From Paracoccus bogoriensis (GTDB lineage: Bacteria > Pseudomonadota > Alphaproteobacteria > Rhodobacterales > Rhodobacteraceae), in the NCBI RefSeq assembly GCF_019431455.1, contig NZ_JAHYSR010000010.1:43121-107120 (forward strand): a DNA stretch of 64,000 nucleotides. Reading direction: 5' to 3'. The translations under genes and the position numbers were made by a program. Under the pieces are notes generated by a model. That model had not been told where the DNA came from. It did no database searches and saw only the letters and a list, made by a program, of their open reading frames with translations. Shown in pieces: positions 10,167 to 19,650 of the stretch. The first letter of the stretch is position 1. Each line of letters begins with the position of its first letter.

Positions 10167-11969
10167 ATGGCTGCTTACGAAACCCAAACGCATGATTATG
10201 ACGTCGTGGTGGTGGGCGCCGGGGGCGCTGGTCTGCGCGCGACGCTCGGCATGGCCGAACAGGGTCTGCGCACGGCCTGCGTGACCAAGGTCTTTCCGAC
10301 CCGCAGCCACACGGTGGCCGCCCAGGGGGGCATTGCCGCCAGTCTGGCCAATATGGGCCCCGACAACTGGCAATGGCACATGTATGATACCGTCAAGGGG
10401 TCGGATTGGCTGGGCGATACGGACGCCATGGAATACCTGGCGCGCGAGGCTCCCAAGGCGGTCTATGAGCTCGAGCATTACGGTGTGCCCTTCTCGCGGA
10501 CCGAGGATGGCAAGATCTATCAGCGTCCCTTCGGCGGCCACACGACCGAATTCGGCGAAGGCCCGCCCGTGCAGCGCACCTGCGCTGCGGCCGACCGGAC
10601 CGGCCACGCGATCCTGCACACGCTCTATGGTCAATCGCTCAAGAACAACGCGGAATTCTTCATCGAATATTTCGCGCTGGACCTGATGATCACCGATGGC
10701 CGCTGCACCGGCGTCGTCTGCTGGAAGCTGGATGACGGCACGATCCATGTCTTCAACGCCAAGATGGTCGTGCTGGCCACCGGCGGCTATGGCCGCGCCT
10801 ATTTCAGTGCGACCTCGGCTCATACCTGCACCGGCGATGGCGGCGGGATGGTGGCGCGTGCGGGCCTGCCTTTGCAGGATATGGAGTTCGTGCAGTTCCA
10901 CCCGACGGGCATCTATGGCTCGGGCTGCCTGATCACCGAAGGCGCGCGGGGCGAGGGCGGCTATCTGACCAACTCGGAGGGCGAGCGCTTCATGGAGCGT
11001 TATGCGCCGACCTACAAGGATCTGGCCAGCCGCGACGTGGTCTCGCGCTGCATGACGCTGGAGATCCGCGAAGGCCGCGGCGTGGGCGAGCACAAGGATC
11101 ACATCTTCCTGAACCTGATGCATCTGCCGCCCGAGACCCTGGCCGAGCGTCTGCCGGGCATCAGCGAAAGCGCCAGGATCTTTGCCGGCGTCGATGTGAC
11201 CCGCGCGCCGATCCCGGTCATCCCGACCGTGCATTACAACATGGGCGGTATCCCGACGAATTACTGGGGCGAGGTTCTGGCCCCGACCGAGGATGATCCG
11301 GACCGCGTCTTCCCGGGCCTGATGGCGGTGGGCGAGGCAGGTTGCGCCTCGGTTCACGGCGCGAACCGGCTTGGCTCGAACAGCCTGATCGACCTTGTGG
11401 TTTTCGGCCGCGCCGCCGCGATTCGCGCCGGTCAGGTCGTGGACCGCGCGGGCGCGGTTCCCGCGACCAACAAGGCCGAACTGGACCGCGCGCTGGACCG
11501 CTTCGACGGGCTGCGTCACGCCAATGGCACGGTGCGCACCGCCGAGCTGCGCGACCAGATGCAGCGCACGATGCAGGCCGATGCCGCCGTGTTCCGCACC
11601 GACAAGACGCTGGCCGAGGGCTGCCGGAAGATGGAGGCGATCGCCGCCAAGCTGGACGATCTCAAGGTCACGGATCGCGGTCTGATCTGGAACACCGATC
11701 TGATGGAAACGCTGGAGCTGACCAACCTGATGCCCAATGCCTTGGCGACCATCGTCGCGGCCGAGGCGCGCAAGGAAAGCCGCGGCGCCCACGCGCACGA
11801 GGATTACCCTGAGCGGGATGATGCCAACTGGCGCAAGCATTCGCTTGCCTGGGTGGAGGGGAACAAGGTTAAACTGGCCTATCGTCCCGTTCATCTGGAA
11901 CCTTTGACCAGGGTCGAGGAAGGCGGGATCGACTTGCAGAAGATTGCTCCGAAGAAAAGGGTTTACTGA
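10167..11969 (+). CDS. sdhA: Succinate dehydrogenase flavoprotein subunit
   Basis: This 600-residue protein is a full-length SdhA. The FAD-binding [12 protein letters not shown] lies near the N-terminus, and the histidine for covalent FAD is in [11 protein letters not shown]. The active-site region [13 protein letters not shown] and the C-terminal FAD contact [11 protein letters not shown] are intact. It oxidises succinate to fumarate and passes electrons to SdhB. Its stop codon overlaps the start of the next gene by one base, and sdhB follows only after three other genes. Confidence 0.98.
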   Translation: MAAYETQTHDYDVVVVGAGGAGLRATLGMAEQGLRTACVTKVFPTRSHTVAAQGGIAASLANMGPDNWQWHMYDTVKGSDWLGDTDAMEYLAREAPKAVYELEHYGVPFSRTEDGKIYQRPFGGHTTEFGEGPPVQRTCAAADRTGHAILHTLYGQSLKNNAEFFIEYFALDLMITDGRCTGVVCWKLDDGTIHVFNAKMVVLATGGYGRAYFSATSAHTCTGDGGGMVARAGLPLQDMEFVQFHPTGIYGSGCLITEGARGEGGYLTNSEGERFMERYAPTYKDLASRDVVSRCMTLEIREGRGVGEHKDHIFLNLMHLPPETLAERLPGISESARIFAGVDVTRAPIPVIPTVHYNMGGIPTNYWGEVLAPTEDDPDRVFPGLMAVGEAGCASVHGANRLGSNSLIDLVVFGRAAAIRAGQVVDRAGAVPATNKAELDRALDRFDGLRHANGTVRTAELRDQMQRTMQADAAVFRTDKTLAEGCRKMEAIAAKLDDLKVTDRGLIWNTDLMETLELTNLMPNALATIVAAEARKESRGAHAHEDYPERDDANWRKHSLAWVEGNKVKLAYRPVHLEPLTRVEEGGIDLQKIAPKKRVY

Positions 11970-12337
11970 TGCGCTTGAAACTGTTTGCGGCCTTTGGCCT
12001 GTCCGCTGCCGTGCTGGCGGGCTGTGTCGCGCCCGTTCCGGTGCCCGGTCCGGCGGTGCCTCCGGCACCTGTCGCCGCGCCTGCGCCCACCACGCTGGAT
12101 GCCGCGTCGCGTCAGGTGGCGCGCAACACGATCCAGCGAGAGATCCAGAACCGCTTTCAGGGCGTGGATGTCGCCCCCTGGACCGATTGCGTGATGAACA
12201 ACGCGACCACCGCCGAACTGATCGACATCGCCCAGATGTCGAATGCGGGCTCGAGCGGCGTCAGCCAGAGCGTGGCGGCCATCGTCTCGCGTCCGGCCAC
12301 AACGCAGTGCATCGCCGCCGCGGCGCGCCGGGCGTGA
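11969..12337 (+). CDS. Small lipoprotein of unknown function in the sdh operon
   Basis: This 122-residue protein has a signal peptide and a lipobox (VLAGC at about residues 15-19). A proline/alanine/valine-rich linker of about 25 residues follows, then a folded part with two cysteines (DCVM and TQCI). I recognise no family. The ATG overlaps the sdhA TGA by one base, so it is coupled to sdhA. The two cysteines in the mature part suggest a periplasmic disulfide. Placement inside the sdh operon suggests co-expression but gives no function. Confidence 0.8.
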   Translation: MRLKLFAAFGLSAAVLAGCVAPVPVPGPAVPPAPVAAPAPTTLDAASRQVARNTIQREIQNRFQGVDVAPWTDCVMNNATTAELIDIAQMSNAGSSGVSQSVAAIVSRPATTQCIAAAARRA

Positions 12338-12341
12338 TCCG

Positions 12342-12662
12342 ATGGCGTTTGCGCGGGCCTTGTCTGCAATGTTGCTGCCTCTGGCACTGGGTCTGGCCGC
12401 CTGCGGACCGGTCCCGGTCGAGCAGGCCGAACGCAGCTGCCTGCGCGACGCCGAACTGGCGCAGCGTCCGCGGGGCGAGGTCGCTATCGGGGTCGGCTCC
12501 GGCCCCGGCGGCACCCGCACCGCGGGCCGCGTCACGCTGGAGGTCGGCAGCGATTATCTGGCCGGACGCGACCCGGCCCAGGTCTTCGATCGCTGCGTCC
12601 TCAACCGCTCGGGGCAGATGCCGACGCGCGGACTTTACCAACAACCCGGCTGGCGGGGTTGA
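12342..12662 (+). CDS. Second small lipoprotein of unknown function in the sdh operon
   Basis: This 106-residue protein starts at the ATG at 12342, 5 bases after the previous stop. It has a hydrophobic signal and a lipobox (GLAAC at about residues 17-21). Two further cysteines follow (RSCLRD and DRCVL), similar to the previous gene, so the two may be distantly related or may form a pair. The middle is rich in glycine and arginine. I recognise no family. It overlaps or abuts the sulfotransferase-like gene. Confidence 0.72.
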   Translation: MAFARALSAMLLPLALGLAACGPVPVEQAERSCLRDAELAQRPRGEVAIGVGSGPGGTRTAGRVTLEVGSDYLAGRDPAQVFDRCVLNRSGQMPTRGLYQQPGWRG

Positions 12663-12664
12663 TC

Positions 12665-13516
12665 ATGGCAGGGGCTGACACCAGCACGCCCGCGGGCCGT
12701 CCGATGATTCTGCATCTGGGGGTGCAGAAGACGGGCACGACCTCGCTGCAGCGTTTTCTGCGGCTGAATGCCTCCGCCTTGGCCGACCGGCTGATGATCC
12801 GCACGCCCGAGCAGGGCACGCCGATGCGCCCCTTGGGCCGCGCGGCGATCCGTCTCAGCCTTGCCCCCGGCGGCGATAATGAACACGCGCTGCGCGCGGC
12901 CTTCGAGGATGTGCTGGACACGCTGCCCGATGGCCCGCAGACTGCCCTGATCAGCCATGAGAACCTGGCCGGAGCCATGCCCGGCAATGGCGGCGAGACG
13001 CGGCTTTACCCCGCCTTGCCCCGGATCGCGCAGCTTCTGGACAAGGTCGCGCAGCAACGCGGCTTTGCTCCGATCTTTGCGATCTGCACCCGCAACATGA
13101 CCGACTGGAAGCCCTCGGTCTGGGCGCAGGCGGTGCGGACGGACGGCTATGCCGGCGACTGGGACCGGTTCCAGCGCGACACGGCGGACCTGCCCGGTTG
13201 GGGCGATCTGTTCCGCCGCATGGGTGCGAAGCTGGGCGCGCGCCGCGTCCACCGTCTGCGGCTGGAGGATGAGACGGATCCTGCCCGCCCTGCCACCCAG
13301 CTTCTGCGTCTGGCGGGCCTGGACCCGGCCCGCATTGCCACCCTGCCGCCACTGGAGGGTCGCGCGATGGAGCGGCTTTCGAGCGGATCGACCGAATTTC
13401 TGCGCCGCATCAATGGATTGGCGCTTGATCCTGGAATCCGTGACAAGGTGGCGGAGCTTGTTGCGCGCTCGCAGACATTGTTTGCGGCCGATTGGCCGCC
13501 CAAAGGCACTTCCTGA
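12665..13516 (+). CDS. Sulfotransferase-like P-loop protein
   Basis: This 283-residue protein has the 5'-phosphosulfate-binding loop of sulfotransferases near the N-terminus (HLGVQKTGTTSLQ). An ISHENLAG segment, which may be the 3'-phosphate-binding region, follows at about residues 97-104. Family members transfer sulfate from PAPS to sugars, lipids or proteins; the acceptor cannot be told here. An upstream TTG at 12659 could also serve as start, but the ATG at 12665 is preferred. It sits between sdhA and sdhB, 12 bases before sdhB, with no sulfation genes nearby. Confidence 0.72.
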   Translation: MAGADTSTPAGRPMILHLGVQKTGTTSLQRFLRLNASALADRLMIRTPEQGTPMRPLGRAAIRLSLAPGGDNEHALRAAFEDVLDTLPDGPQTALISHENLAGAMPGNGGETRLYPALPRIAQLLDKVAQQRGFAPIFAICTRNMTDWKPSVWAQAVRTDGYAGDWDRFQRDTADLPGWGDLFRRMGAKLGARRVHRLRLEDETDPARPATQLLRLAGLDPARIATLPPLEGRAMERLSSGSTEFLRRINGLALDPGIRDKVAELVARSQTLFAADWPPKGTS

Positions 13517-13528
13517 AAGGAGCAACCC

Positions 13529-14308
13529 ATGGTCCAGTTTACCCTGCCCAAGAACAGCCAGATCCGGGTCGGCAAGACCTGGCCCAAGCCCGAGGGCGCG
13601 ACGAATATCCGCAAGTTCAAGATCTACCGCTGGGATCCCGAAACGGGAGAGAACCCGCGTCTGGATACCTATTTCGTCGATCTGGACAAATGCGGCCCGA
13701 TGGTGCTGGATGCACTGATCAAGATCAAGAACGAGATCGACCCGACCCTGTCCTTCCGCCGGTCCTGCCGCGAGGGGATCTGCGGCTCCTGCGCGATGGT
13801 CATTGACGGCGGCAACCGCCTGGCCTGCATCTTCGGCATCGACGAGGTCGCGGGCGATATCGCGATCTATCCGTTGCCGCATATGCCGGTGGTCAAGGAT
13901 CTGGTCCCCGACCTGACGCATTTCTACGCCCAGCACGCGAGCGTGAACCCCTATCTGCAAACCAAGTCGCCGACGCCCGGCAAGGAATGGCGACAGTCCA
14001 TCGAGGATCGCAAGAAGCTGGACGGTCTTTATGAATGCATCCTTTGCGCGTCCTGCTCGACCTCGTGCCCCAGCTATTGGTGGAACGGCGACCGCTATCT
14101 GGGCCCGGCCGCGCTGTTGCACGCCTATCGCTGGATCATCGACTCGCGCGACGAGGCCACGGGCGAGCGGTTGGATGCGCTGGAGGATCCGTTCAAGCTC
14201 TATCGTTGCCACACGATCATGAACTGCACGAATACCTGCCCCAAGGGCCTGAACCCCGCCAAGGCCATCGCCGCCATCAAGCACATGATGGTCGAGCGCG
14301 CCGCCTGA
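13529..14308 (+). CDS. sdhB: Succinate dehydrogenase iron-sulfur subunit
   Basis: This 259-residue protein is a full-length SdhB. The plant-ferredoxin [2Fe-2S] cysteines are in [12 protein letters not shown]. The C-terminal clusters ([4Fe-4S] and [3Fe-4S]) are marked by [12 protein letters not shown] and [11 protein letters not shown]. It carries electrons from the flavin of SdhA to ubiquinone at the membrane anchor. An AAAGGAG ribosome site precedes the ATG. It closes the sdh transcript and is followed by a 13-base-pair hairpin. Confidence 0.98.
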   Translation: MVQFTLPKNSQIRVGKTWPKPEGATNIRKFKIYRWDPETGENPRLDTYFVDLDKCGPMVLDALIKIKNEIDPTLSFRRSCREGICGSCAMVIDGGNRLACIFGIDEVAGDIAIYPLPHMPVVKDLVPDLTHFYAQHASVNPYLQTKSPTPGKEWRQSIEDRKKLDGLYECILCASCSTSCPSYWWNGDRYLGPAALLHAYRWIIDSRDEATGERLDALEDPFKLYRCHTIMNCTNTCPKGLNPAKAIAAIKHMMVERAA

Positions 14309-14321
14309 CACAGCACGAATC

Positions 14322-14353
14322 CCGAAGGCCCGGAGCATGATCCGGGCCTTCGG
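14322..14353. terminator. Perfect 13-bp hairpin after sdhB
   Basis: Arms CCGAAGGCCCGGA (14322-14334) and TCCGGGCCTTCGG (14341-14353) flank a 6-base loop. It sits between the convergent ends of sdhB and the Fur-family gene and could end both transcripts. No long T-run is seen, so termination strength is uncertain. Confidence 0.6.
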
Positions 14354-14356
14354 CAA

Positions 14357-14779
14357 TCAGCCCCGGCTTTTGCGGACGTAAAGTTCCAGCCGGTGATGGA
14401 CGATTTCATAGCCCATTTCGGCGGCGATCTCGGCCTGAAGGCGCTCGATCCGGTCATCGGTGAATTCGATCACCGCGCCGCTGTCCAGGTCGATCATGTG
14501 GTCGTGATGGGCCTCGTCGGCGGCCTCCCACCGGGCAGGTTCGCCCTGGAATTCCAGCTTGTCGATCACGCCCTGCGCCTGAAGCGTGGTCAGCGTGCGA
14601 TAAACCGTCGCCAGCGAGACACCTGCCCCTGCCGCGACCGCCCGCGCGTGCAATTCCGCGGCATCCGGATGGTCGGATGCCGCCGCGATGACCCCCAGCA
14701 AGGCCGCGCGCTGCCGCGTGACCCGCACCCCCGCGCCGCGCAGCGCCTGTTCCAGCCTTTTTCTGCGTTCCTTGCTCAT
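14357..14779 (-). CDS. mur: Fur-family regulator, probable manganese regulator Mur
   Basis: This 140-residue protein has the winged-helix DNA-binding part with VSLATVYRTLTTLQAQG and the metal-sensing histidines in EAHHDHMIDLDSG. It lacks the two CxxC pairs seen in Zur, which fits alphaproteobacterial Fur/Mur. It is divergent from sitABCD with a 97-base gap full of dyads, the arrangement known for mur-sitABCD in Rhodobacteraceae. On that basis it probably represses the sit operon with manganese. The ATG at 14779 gives the family's usual N-terminus; a longer frame upstream overlaps the operators and was rejected. Confidence 0.85.
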   Translation of the reverse strand: MSKERRKRLEQALRGAGVRVTRQRAALLGVIAAASDHPDAAELHARAVAAGAGVSLATVYRTLTTLQAQGVIDKLEFQGEPARWEAADEAHHDHMIDLDSGAVIEFTDDRIERLQAEIAAEMGYEIVHHRLELYVRKSRG

Positions 14780-14805
14780 GGGCTCATCTTGCCGCAAACA
14801 GGCGC

Positions 14806-14851
14806 CAGTTGCAACTGGTTCGCAACTGTTGACAGTTGCGAATGATTCGCA
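14806..14851. promoter_or_regulatory. Cluster of three dyads: candidate Mur operators
   Basis: The 97-base gap between mur and sitA has CAGTTGCAACTG (14806-14817) and a perfect 10-base inverted repeat TTCGCAACTG/CAGTTGCGAA with a 4-base spacer (14819-14842). It also has the 7-1-7 palindrome TGCGAATGATTCGCA (14837-14851). The last overlaps the second. The 7-1-7 form resembles Fur-family boxes. The sitA ribosome site AGGAGG follows. Confidence 0.65.
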
Positions 14852-14876
14852 TATCCATGCGGCACAGGAGGATTGC

Positions 14877-15752
14877 ATGACCCGTCTGCTTGCCGCCGCT
14901 CTGACCTGCCTTCCCGCTCTGGCCTTGGCCGATCAGGTGAAGGTCGCGACCAGCTTCACGATTCTTGCCGACATGGCCCGCAACGTCGCGGGCGATCTGG
15001 CCAAGGTTCATTCGATCACCCGCCCGGGCGCCGAGATCCACGATTACCAGCCCACCCCGCGCGACGTTCTGGGCGTGCAGGACGCCGACCTGATCCTTGT
15101 GAACGGGATGAACCTGGAAGGCTGGATCGACCCTTTCCTGGCACGTCTTGGCGATGTGCCGGTCGCGGTTCTGACCGAAGGGATCGAGCCCATCGCCATT
15201 GCGGGCGGCGGCCATGAGGGCCAGCCCAATCCCCATGCCTGGATGTCGCTGGAGAATGCCGCGATCTACGTAAGCAATATCGTCGAGGCCCTTTCCGCCG
15301 TCGATCCCGACAATCAAGCGACCTATGCCGCCAATGCCGAGGCCTATCTGGCCCGGCTGGCCGAGGTGATCGGGCCGCTGCGCGATCAGGCGCGCGCGCT
15401 GCCCGAGGATCGGCGCTTTCTGGTCACGTCCGAGGGCGCCTTTTCCTATCTGGCGCGCGATTTCGGCCTGACCGAGATGTATCTGTGGCCGATCAATGCT
15501 GAAGGCGAGGGCACGCCCCAGCAGGTGCGCCGCCTGATCGACCTGATGCGCGAGACGGGCGCGCCGGTGATCTTCTCCGAAAGCACCGTATCCGACCGTC
15601 CGGCGCGCAGCGTCGCCGCCGAGACGGGCGCGCGTTACGGCGGCATCCTCTATGTGGACAGCCTGTCCGATCCCGGCGGCCCCGTGCCCACCTATCTGGA
15701 CCTGTTGCGCGTGACCGGCGAAACCATCGTCACCGAACTGGCCGCCGAATGA
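14877..15752 (+). CDS. sitA: Manganese/iron ABC transporter substrate-binding protein
   Basis: This 291-residue protein starts with a signal peptide (MTRLLAAALTCL, cleavage after ALA near residue 19). It belongs to the cluster A-I metal-binding proteins. The expected ligands are present: histidines in AEIHDYQ and NPHAWMS, glutamate in VTSEGAF and aspartate in YVDSLS. There is no histidine-rich loop, unlike the ZnuA at 28 kb, which supports manganese or iron rather than zinc. The short start at 14877 follows AGGAGG. Its stop overlaps sitB (ATGA). Confidence 0.9.
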   Translation: MTRLLAAALTCLPALALADQVKVATSFTILADMARNVAGDLAKVHSITRPGAEIHDYQPTPRDVLGVQDADLILVNGMNLEGWIDPFLARLGDVPVAVLTEGIEPIAIAGGGHEGQPNPHAWMSLENAAIYVSNIVEALSAVDPDNQATYAANAEAYLARLAEVIGPLRDQARALPEDRRFLVTSEGAFSYLARDFGLTEMYLWPINAEGEGTPQQVRRLIDLMRETGAPVIFSESTVSDRPARSVAAETGARYGGILYVDSLSDPGGPVPTYLDLLRVTGETIVTELAAE

Positions 15753-16603
15753 GCGAAACCCCTGCCATTGCCGTCCGTGACCTGACCGTCGCCTATCGCA
15801 GCGGCGTCACCGCGCTCAGCGATGCCAGCCTCGATGTGCCGGCCGGGTCGGTCACGGCTCTGGTCGGCGTGAACGGGGCGGGAAAATCGACGCTGTTCAA
15901 GGCGCTGATGGGGCTGGTCCCGCATGGCCGGGGCGAGGCGCGGATCATGGGCCTGCCCGTGGCGCAGGCGCTGCGCCGCAACCTGGTCGCCTATGTTCCC
16001 CAGACCGAAGACGTTGACTGGACCTTTCCCGTCCTTGTCCGCGATGTGGTCATGATGGGTCGCTACGGGCAGATGGGCCTGATGCGCCGTCCGCGCCCCG
16101 CCGACCGTCAGGCGGTCGAGGCGGCGCTGGCGCGGGTGGGCCTGTCGGACATGGCCGCGCGCCAGATCGGCGAATTGTCCGGCGGCCAGAAAAAGCGCGT
16201 CTTTCTGGCGCGCGCGCTGGCGCAGGATGCACGCGTGATCCTGCTGGACGAGCCCTTCACCGGCGTCGATGTCGAGACCGAGCGGCGCATCATCGCGCTT
16301 CTGTCCGCGATGCGGGACGAGGGGCGGGCGATGCTGGTCTCGACCCATGATCTGGGCGCGGTGCCTGAGTATTGCGATCGGGTGGTCATGGTGAAGGGCA
16401 CGGTTCTGGCCTCGGGGCCGACCGAGACGACCTTTACCCCCCAGAACCTGCGCCGCGCATTTGGCGGCACGCTGCGCCATTTCGTGCTGGCCGGCAGCGA
16501 CCTGCATGACGATCCCGACGCGCCCGGGCTGGATGTGTTCACCGATGACGAGCGGCCGCTGATCCTTTACGACGACCGCCACCAATCCGCGGGGCGTCTG
16601 TGA
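15749..16603 (+). CDS. sitB: Manganese/iron ABC transporter ATP-binding protein
   Basis: This 284-residue ABC ATPase has Walker A GVNGAGKST, the signature LSGGQKKR, Walker B VILLDEPF and the switch histidine in STHDLG. The C-terminal 40 residues extend past the core. It energises import by the SitC/SitD permeases on the cytoplasmic side. Coupled by overlapping stop/start to sitA and to sitC. Confidence 0.93.
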   Translation: MSETPAIAVRDLTVAYRSGVTALSDASLDVPAGSVTALVGVNGAGKSTLFKALMGLVPHGRGEARIMGLPVAQALRRNLVAYVPQTEDVDWTFPVLVRDVVMMGRYGQMGLMRRPRPADRQAVEAALARVGLSDMAARQIGELSGGQKKRVFLARALAQDARVILLDEPFTGVDVETERRIIALLSAMRDEGRAMLVSTHDLGAVPEYCDRVVMVKGTVLASGPTETTFTPQNLRRAFGGTLRHFVLAGSDLHDDPDAPGLDVFTDDERPLILYDDRHQSAGRL

Positions 16604-17448
16604 TCGGCACGATGCTGGAACCCCTGGCCTATGATTACATGGTCACGGCCATCTGGGCCTCGGCCCTTGTGGGGACGACCTGCGCCTTTCTGTCGGCCTA
16701 TCTGATGCTCAAGGGTTGGAGCCTGATCGGAGACGCGCTTTCGCATTCCATCGTACCGGGCGTGGCGGGGGCCTATATGCTGGGCCTGCCCTTCGCGCTT
16801 GGGGCCTTCCTGTCGGGCGGGCTGGCCGCGCTGGCGATGCTGTTTCTGAACAGCCGCACGGGGCTGAAGCAGGACGCGATCATCGGGCTGATCTTCACCG
16901 GCTTCTTCGGGGTGGGGCTGTTCATGGTCTCGCTGAACCCCGTGGCGGTGGATCTTCAGGCGATCACGCTTGGCAACATTCTGGCCATCGCGGCGGAGGA
17001 TCTGGTCCAGCTTGTCATCATCGCGGGCGTCACGCTGGCGGTGCTGTCGGTGATCTGGCGCGACCTGCTGGTCGTCTTTTTCGACGAAAGCCATGCGCGG
17101 ACGGTGGGGCTGCGGCCGGGCCTGCTGAAGATCGTGTTCTTCACGCTGCTGGCCGGATCGACCGTCGCCGCGATGCAGACTGTGGGCGCGTTTCTGGTGA
17201 TCGCGCTGGTCATCACGCCGGGCGCCACGGCCTATCTGCTGACCGACCGCTTTTCGCATCTGGTGCTGATCTCGGTCGCGATCGGGGGGCTGTCCTCGGC
17301 GATCGGAGCCTATGCGAGCTTCTTCCTCGACGGAGCGACGGGGGGGATCATCGTCCTGCTGCAGACGGCGCTGTTCCTGCTGGCGCTGGTTTTCGCGCCG
17401 AAACACGGCCTGCTGGCGACGCGCCGCAAAAGGCGGGCGCAGGCATGA
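16600..17448 (+). CDS. sitC: Manganese/iron ABC transporter permease
   Basis: This 282-residue protein with about eight hydrophobic segments is an ABC-3 family permease (MLKGWSLIGDALSHSIVPG near residue 30). Together with SitD it forms the channel. It overlaps sitB by four bases at its start and sitD by four at its end. The GTG at 16600 is used as start; the next ATG lies a few codons in. Confidence 0.92.
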   Translation: MIGTMLEPLAYDYMVTAIWASALVGTTCAFLSAYLMLKGWSLIGDALSHSIVPGVAGAYMLGLPFALGAFLSGGLAALAMLFLNSRTGLKQDAIIGLIFTGFFGVGLFMVSLNPVAVDLQAITLGNILAIAAEDLVQLVIIAGVTLAVLSVIWRDLLVVFFDESHARTVGLRPGLLKIVFFTLLAGSTVAAMQTVGAFLVIALVITPGATAYLLTDRFSHLVLISVAIGGLSSAIGAYASFFLDGATGGIIVLLQTALFLLALVFAPKHGLLATRRKRRAQA

Positions 17449-18266
17449 TCGAGACGCTGATCCTGCCCTTTTCCTTTCCCGTCATGCGCGAGGCCGTGCT
17501 GATCGCGCTGATCGTGGCGCTGCCTGCTGCGCTGCTCAGCTGCTTTCTGGTGCTGAAAGGCTGGGCGCTGATCGGGGACGGGATCAGCCATGCGGTTCTG
17601 CCGGGCATCGTGCTGGCGCATCTGGCGGGGTTGCCGCTGCTTCTGGGCGCCTTTGCGGCGGGGATGGTCTGCGCGCTGGCCTCGGGCTGGCTGGACGCGA
17701 ACAGCCGGATCAAGCCCGACACGGCCCTTGGCGTGGTCATGGCGGGGATGTTCGCGCTTGGCCTGGTGCTGATCCTGGCCTTTCCGGGGCGGCTGCATCT
17801 GAGCCATATCCTGTTCGGCAACATCCTGGGCGTCACGCCCGACGATCTTGCACAGGCGCTGCCCATCGCGGGGGCGGTGCTGGTGGTGTTGCTGGTCAAG
17901 TGGCGCGACTTCGCGCTGTTGGCTTTCGATCCCGTGCAGGCTCGGGCGGCGGGGCTGCGGGTGGACTGGCTGCATTACGGGATGCTGGCGATGATCGCGG
18001 CGATGGTGGTGGCGATGCTGTCCTCGGTGGGGATCATCCTTGCGGTGGGCCTGCTGATCGCGCCGGGCGCCATCGCCTTTCTGCTGACGCGCAGGCTGCC
18101 CGTCATGCTGGCGCTGGCGGCGGGAGTGGCGGGGCTGGCCAGCCTTGGCGGGGTCTGGGCCAGCTTCTGGCTGGACAGCGCGCCCGCGCCCACGATCATC
18201 GTGATCCTGACCGGCGCGTTCGTCCTGGCCTTTCTCTGGCGCCAGATCGGCACCGCCCGCGCCTGA
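17445..18266 (+). CDS. sitD: Manganese/iron ABC transporter permease
   Basis: This 273-residue ABC-3 permease is a paralogue of SitC, with the matching LKGWALIGDGISHAVLPGI motif and about eight hydrophobic segments. A separate second permease gene, as here, is typical of the SitABCD type and distinguishes it from the single-permease ZnuABC. It ends 61 bases before the beta-glucosidase gene. Confidence 0.92.
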   Translation: MIETLILPFSFPVMREAVLIALIVALPAALLSCFLVLKGWALIGDGISHAVLPGIVLAHLAGLPLLLGAFAAGMVCALASGWLDANSRIKPDTALGVVMAGMFALGLVLILAFPGRLHLSHILFGNILGVTPDDLAQALPIAGAVLVVLLVKWRDFALLAFDPVQARAAGLRVDWLHYGMLAMIAAMVVAMLSSVGIILAVGLLIAPGAIAFLLTRRLPVMLALAAGVAGLASLGGVWASFWLDSAPAPTIIVILTGAFVLAFLWRQIGTARA

Positions 18267-18327
18267 CACTCTTTTCGCCGCGCCCGCAACCTGTCACTGT
18301 CAGCGCAAACATCGCCAAGGACATGCC

Positions 18328-19650
18328 ATGCTGCCGCCACGTTCCGACTTTCCCGCCGATTTCGTCTTTGGCGCCGCCACCTCGGCCTATCAGATCGAGG
18401 GCTCGGGCGCGGGCGGGGCGGGCCTGTCGCATTGGGACACCTTCGCCGCGACGCCCGGCAATATCGCCGATGGCAGCGACGGGCGCGTGGCCTGCGACCA
18501 CCTGAACCGCTGGCCCGAGGATCTGGATCTGGTGCGCGATGCGGGCTTTGACGCCTATCGCTTTTCCGCATCCTGGGCGCGGGTGATGCCCGACGGCGTG
18601 ACGCTGAACCCGCAAGGGATGGATTTCTACGACCGTCTTGTCGATGGCATGGTCGAACGCGGGCTGAAGCCCTTTCTGACGTGCCACCATTGGGATCTGC
18701 CCGCCGATCTGGCCGCGCTTGGCGGCTGGCAGAACCGCGACATCGCGGCGCGGTTTGCGGATCTCTGCGTCGCGCTGCATGACCGTCTGGGCGACCGTCT
18801 GGCCAGCACCGCCACCCTGAACGAGCCCTGGTGCATCGCCTGGCTGTCGCATTTCCTGGGTCATCACGCCCCGGGCCTGCGCGACATCCGCGCCGCCAGC
18901 CGCGCCATGCATCACGTCCTTCTGGCGCATGGCACAGCGGTTCAGGCGCTGCGGGCCGAGGGCGCGGCCAATCTGGGGATCGTGCTGAATTTCGAGACCG
19001 CCCATCCCGCCGATGACACGCCCGAGGCCCGGCACGCGGCCGAGGTTCAGGACGCGATCTACAATCAGTGGTTCATCCGCGCGCTGATGGGGCAGGGCTA
19101 TCCCCAGGCCGCGCTGGAAGGCATCGGCCCGCATCTGCCCGCAGGCTGGCAGGACGACATGGCGCTGATCGCGCAGCCGCTGGACTGGCTGGGGGTGAAC
19201 TACTACACGCGCCGTCTCTACACCGCCGCGCCGGGCCTGTGGCCCCATGTCGCCGAGGCGCCCGGCCCCCTGCCCAAGACCCAGATGGGCTGGGAGATCC
19301 GCCCCGAGGGTCTGACCGAATTCCTGACCCGTCTGGCGCGCGACCATACCGGCGCCCTGCCGCTTTACGTCACCGAGAACGGCATGGCGCTGGAGGCGGG
19401 CCAGGATGTGACCGCCGATGCCCGCCGCGTGCAGTTCATCGGCGATCACCTGCGCGCGGTCCGCGCGGCGCTGGCGCAGGGCGTCGATGTCAGGGGCTTC
19501 TTCTACTGGTCGCTTCTGGACAATTACGAATGGGCCTTTGGCTACGGGCCGCGTTTCGGACTGGTCCATGTCGATTACGACAGCCAGACGCGCACACCCA
19601 AGCAAAGCTGGCACGCCTTTCGCGCCATGCTGGCTGGAGGGGACGCCTAG
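18328..19650 (+). CDS. bgl: Beta-glucosidase, glycoside hydrolase family 1
   Basis: This 440-residue protein is a full-length GH1 enzyme. The acid/base glutamate is E166 in TLNEPW and the nucleophile is E350 in YVTENGM. The N-terminal signature FVFGAATSAYQIEG and the SLLDNYEWAFGYGPRFGLVHVD stretch near the C-terminus are intact. It hydrolyses beta-linked glucosides such as cellobiose; no signal peptide is seen, so it acts in the cytoplasm. An AAGGA ribosome site precedes the ATG. No sugar transporter is adjacent. Its stop codon overlaps the stop of the convergent GMC oxidoreductase. Confidence 0.93.
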   Translation: MLPPRSDFPADFVFGAATSAYQIEGSGAGGAGLSHWDTFAATPGNIADGSDGRVACDHLNRWPEDLDLVRDAGFDAYRFSASWARVMPDGVTLNPQGMDFYDRLVDGMVERGLKPFLTCHHWDLPADLAALGGWQNRDIAARFADLCVALHDRLGDRLASTATLNEPWCIAWLSHFLGHHAPGLRDIRAASRAMHHVLLAHGTAVQALRAEGAANLGIVLNFETAHPADDTPEARHAAEVQDAIYNQWFIRALMGQGYPQAALEGIGPHLPAGWQDDMALIAQPLDWLGVNYYTRRLYTAAPGLWPHVAEAPGPLPKTQMGWEIRPEGLTEFLTRLARDHTGALPLYVTENGMALEAGQDVTADARRVQFIGDHLRAVRAALAQGVDVRGFFYWSLLDNYEWAFGYGPRFGLVHVDYDSQTRTPKQSWHAFRAMLAGGDA

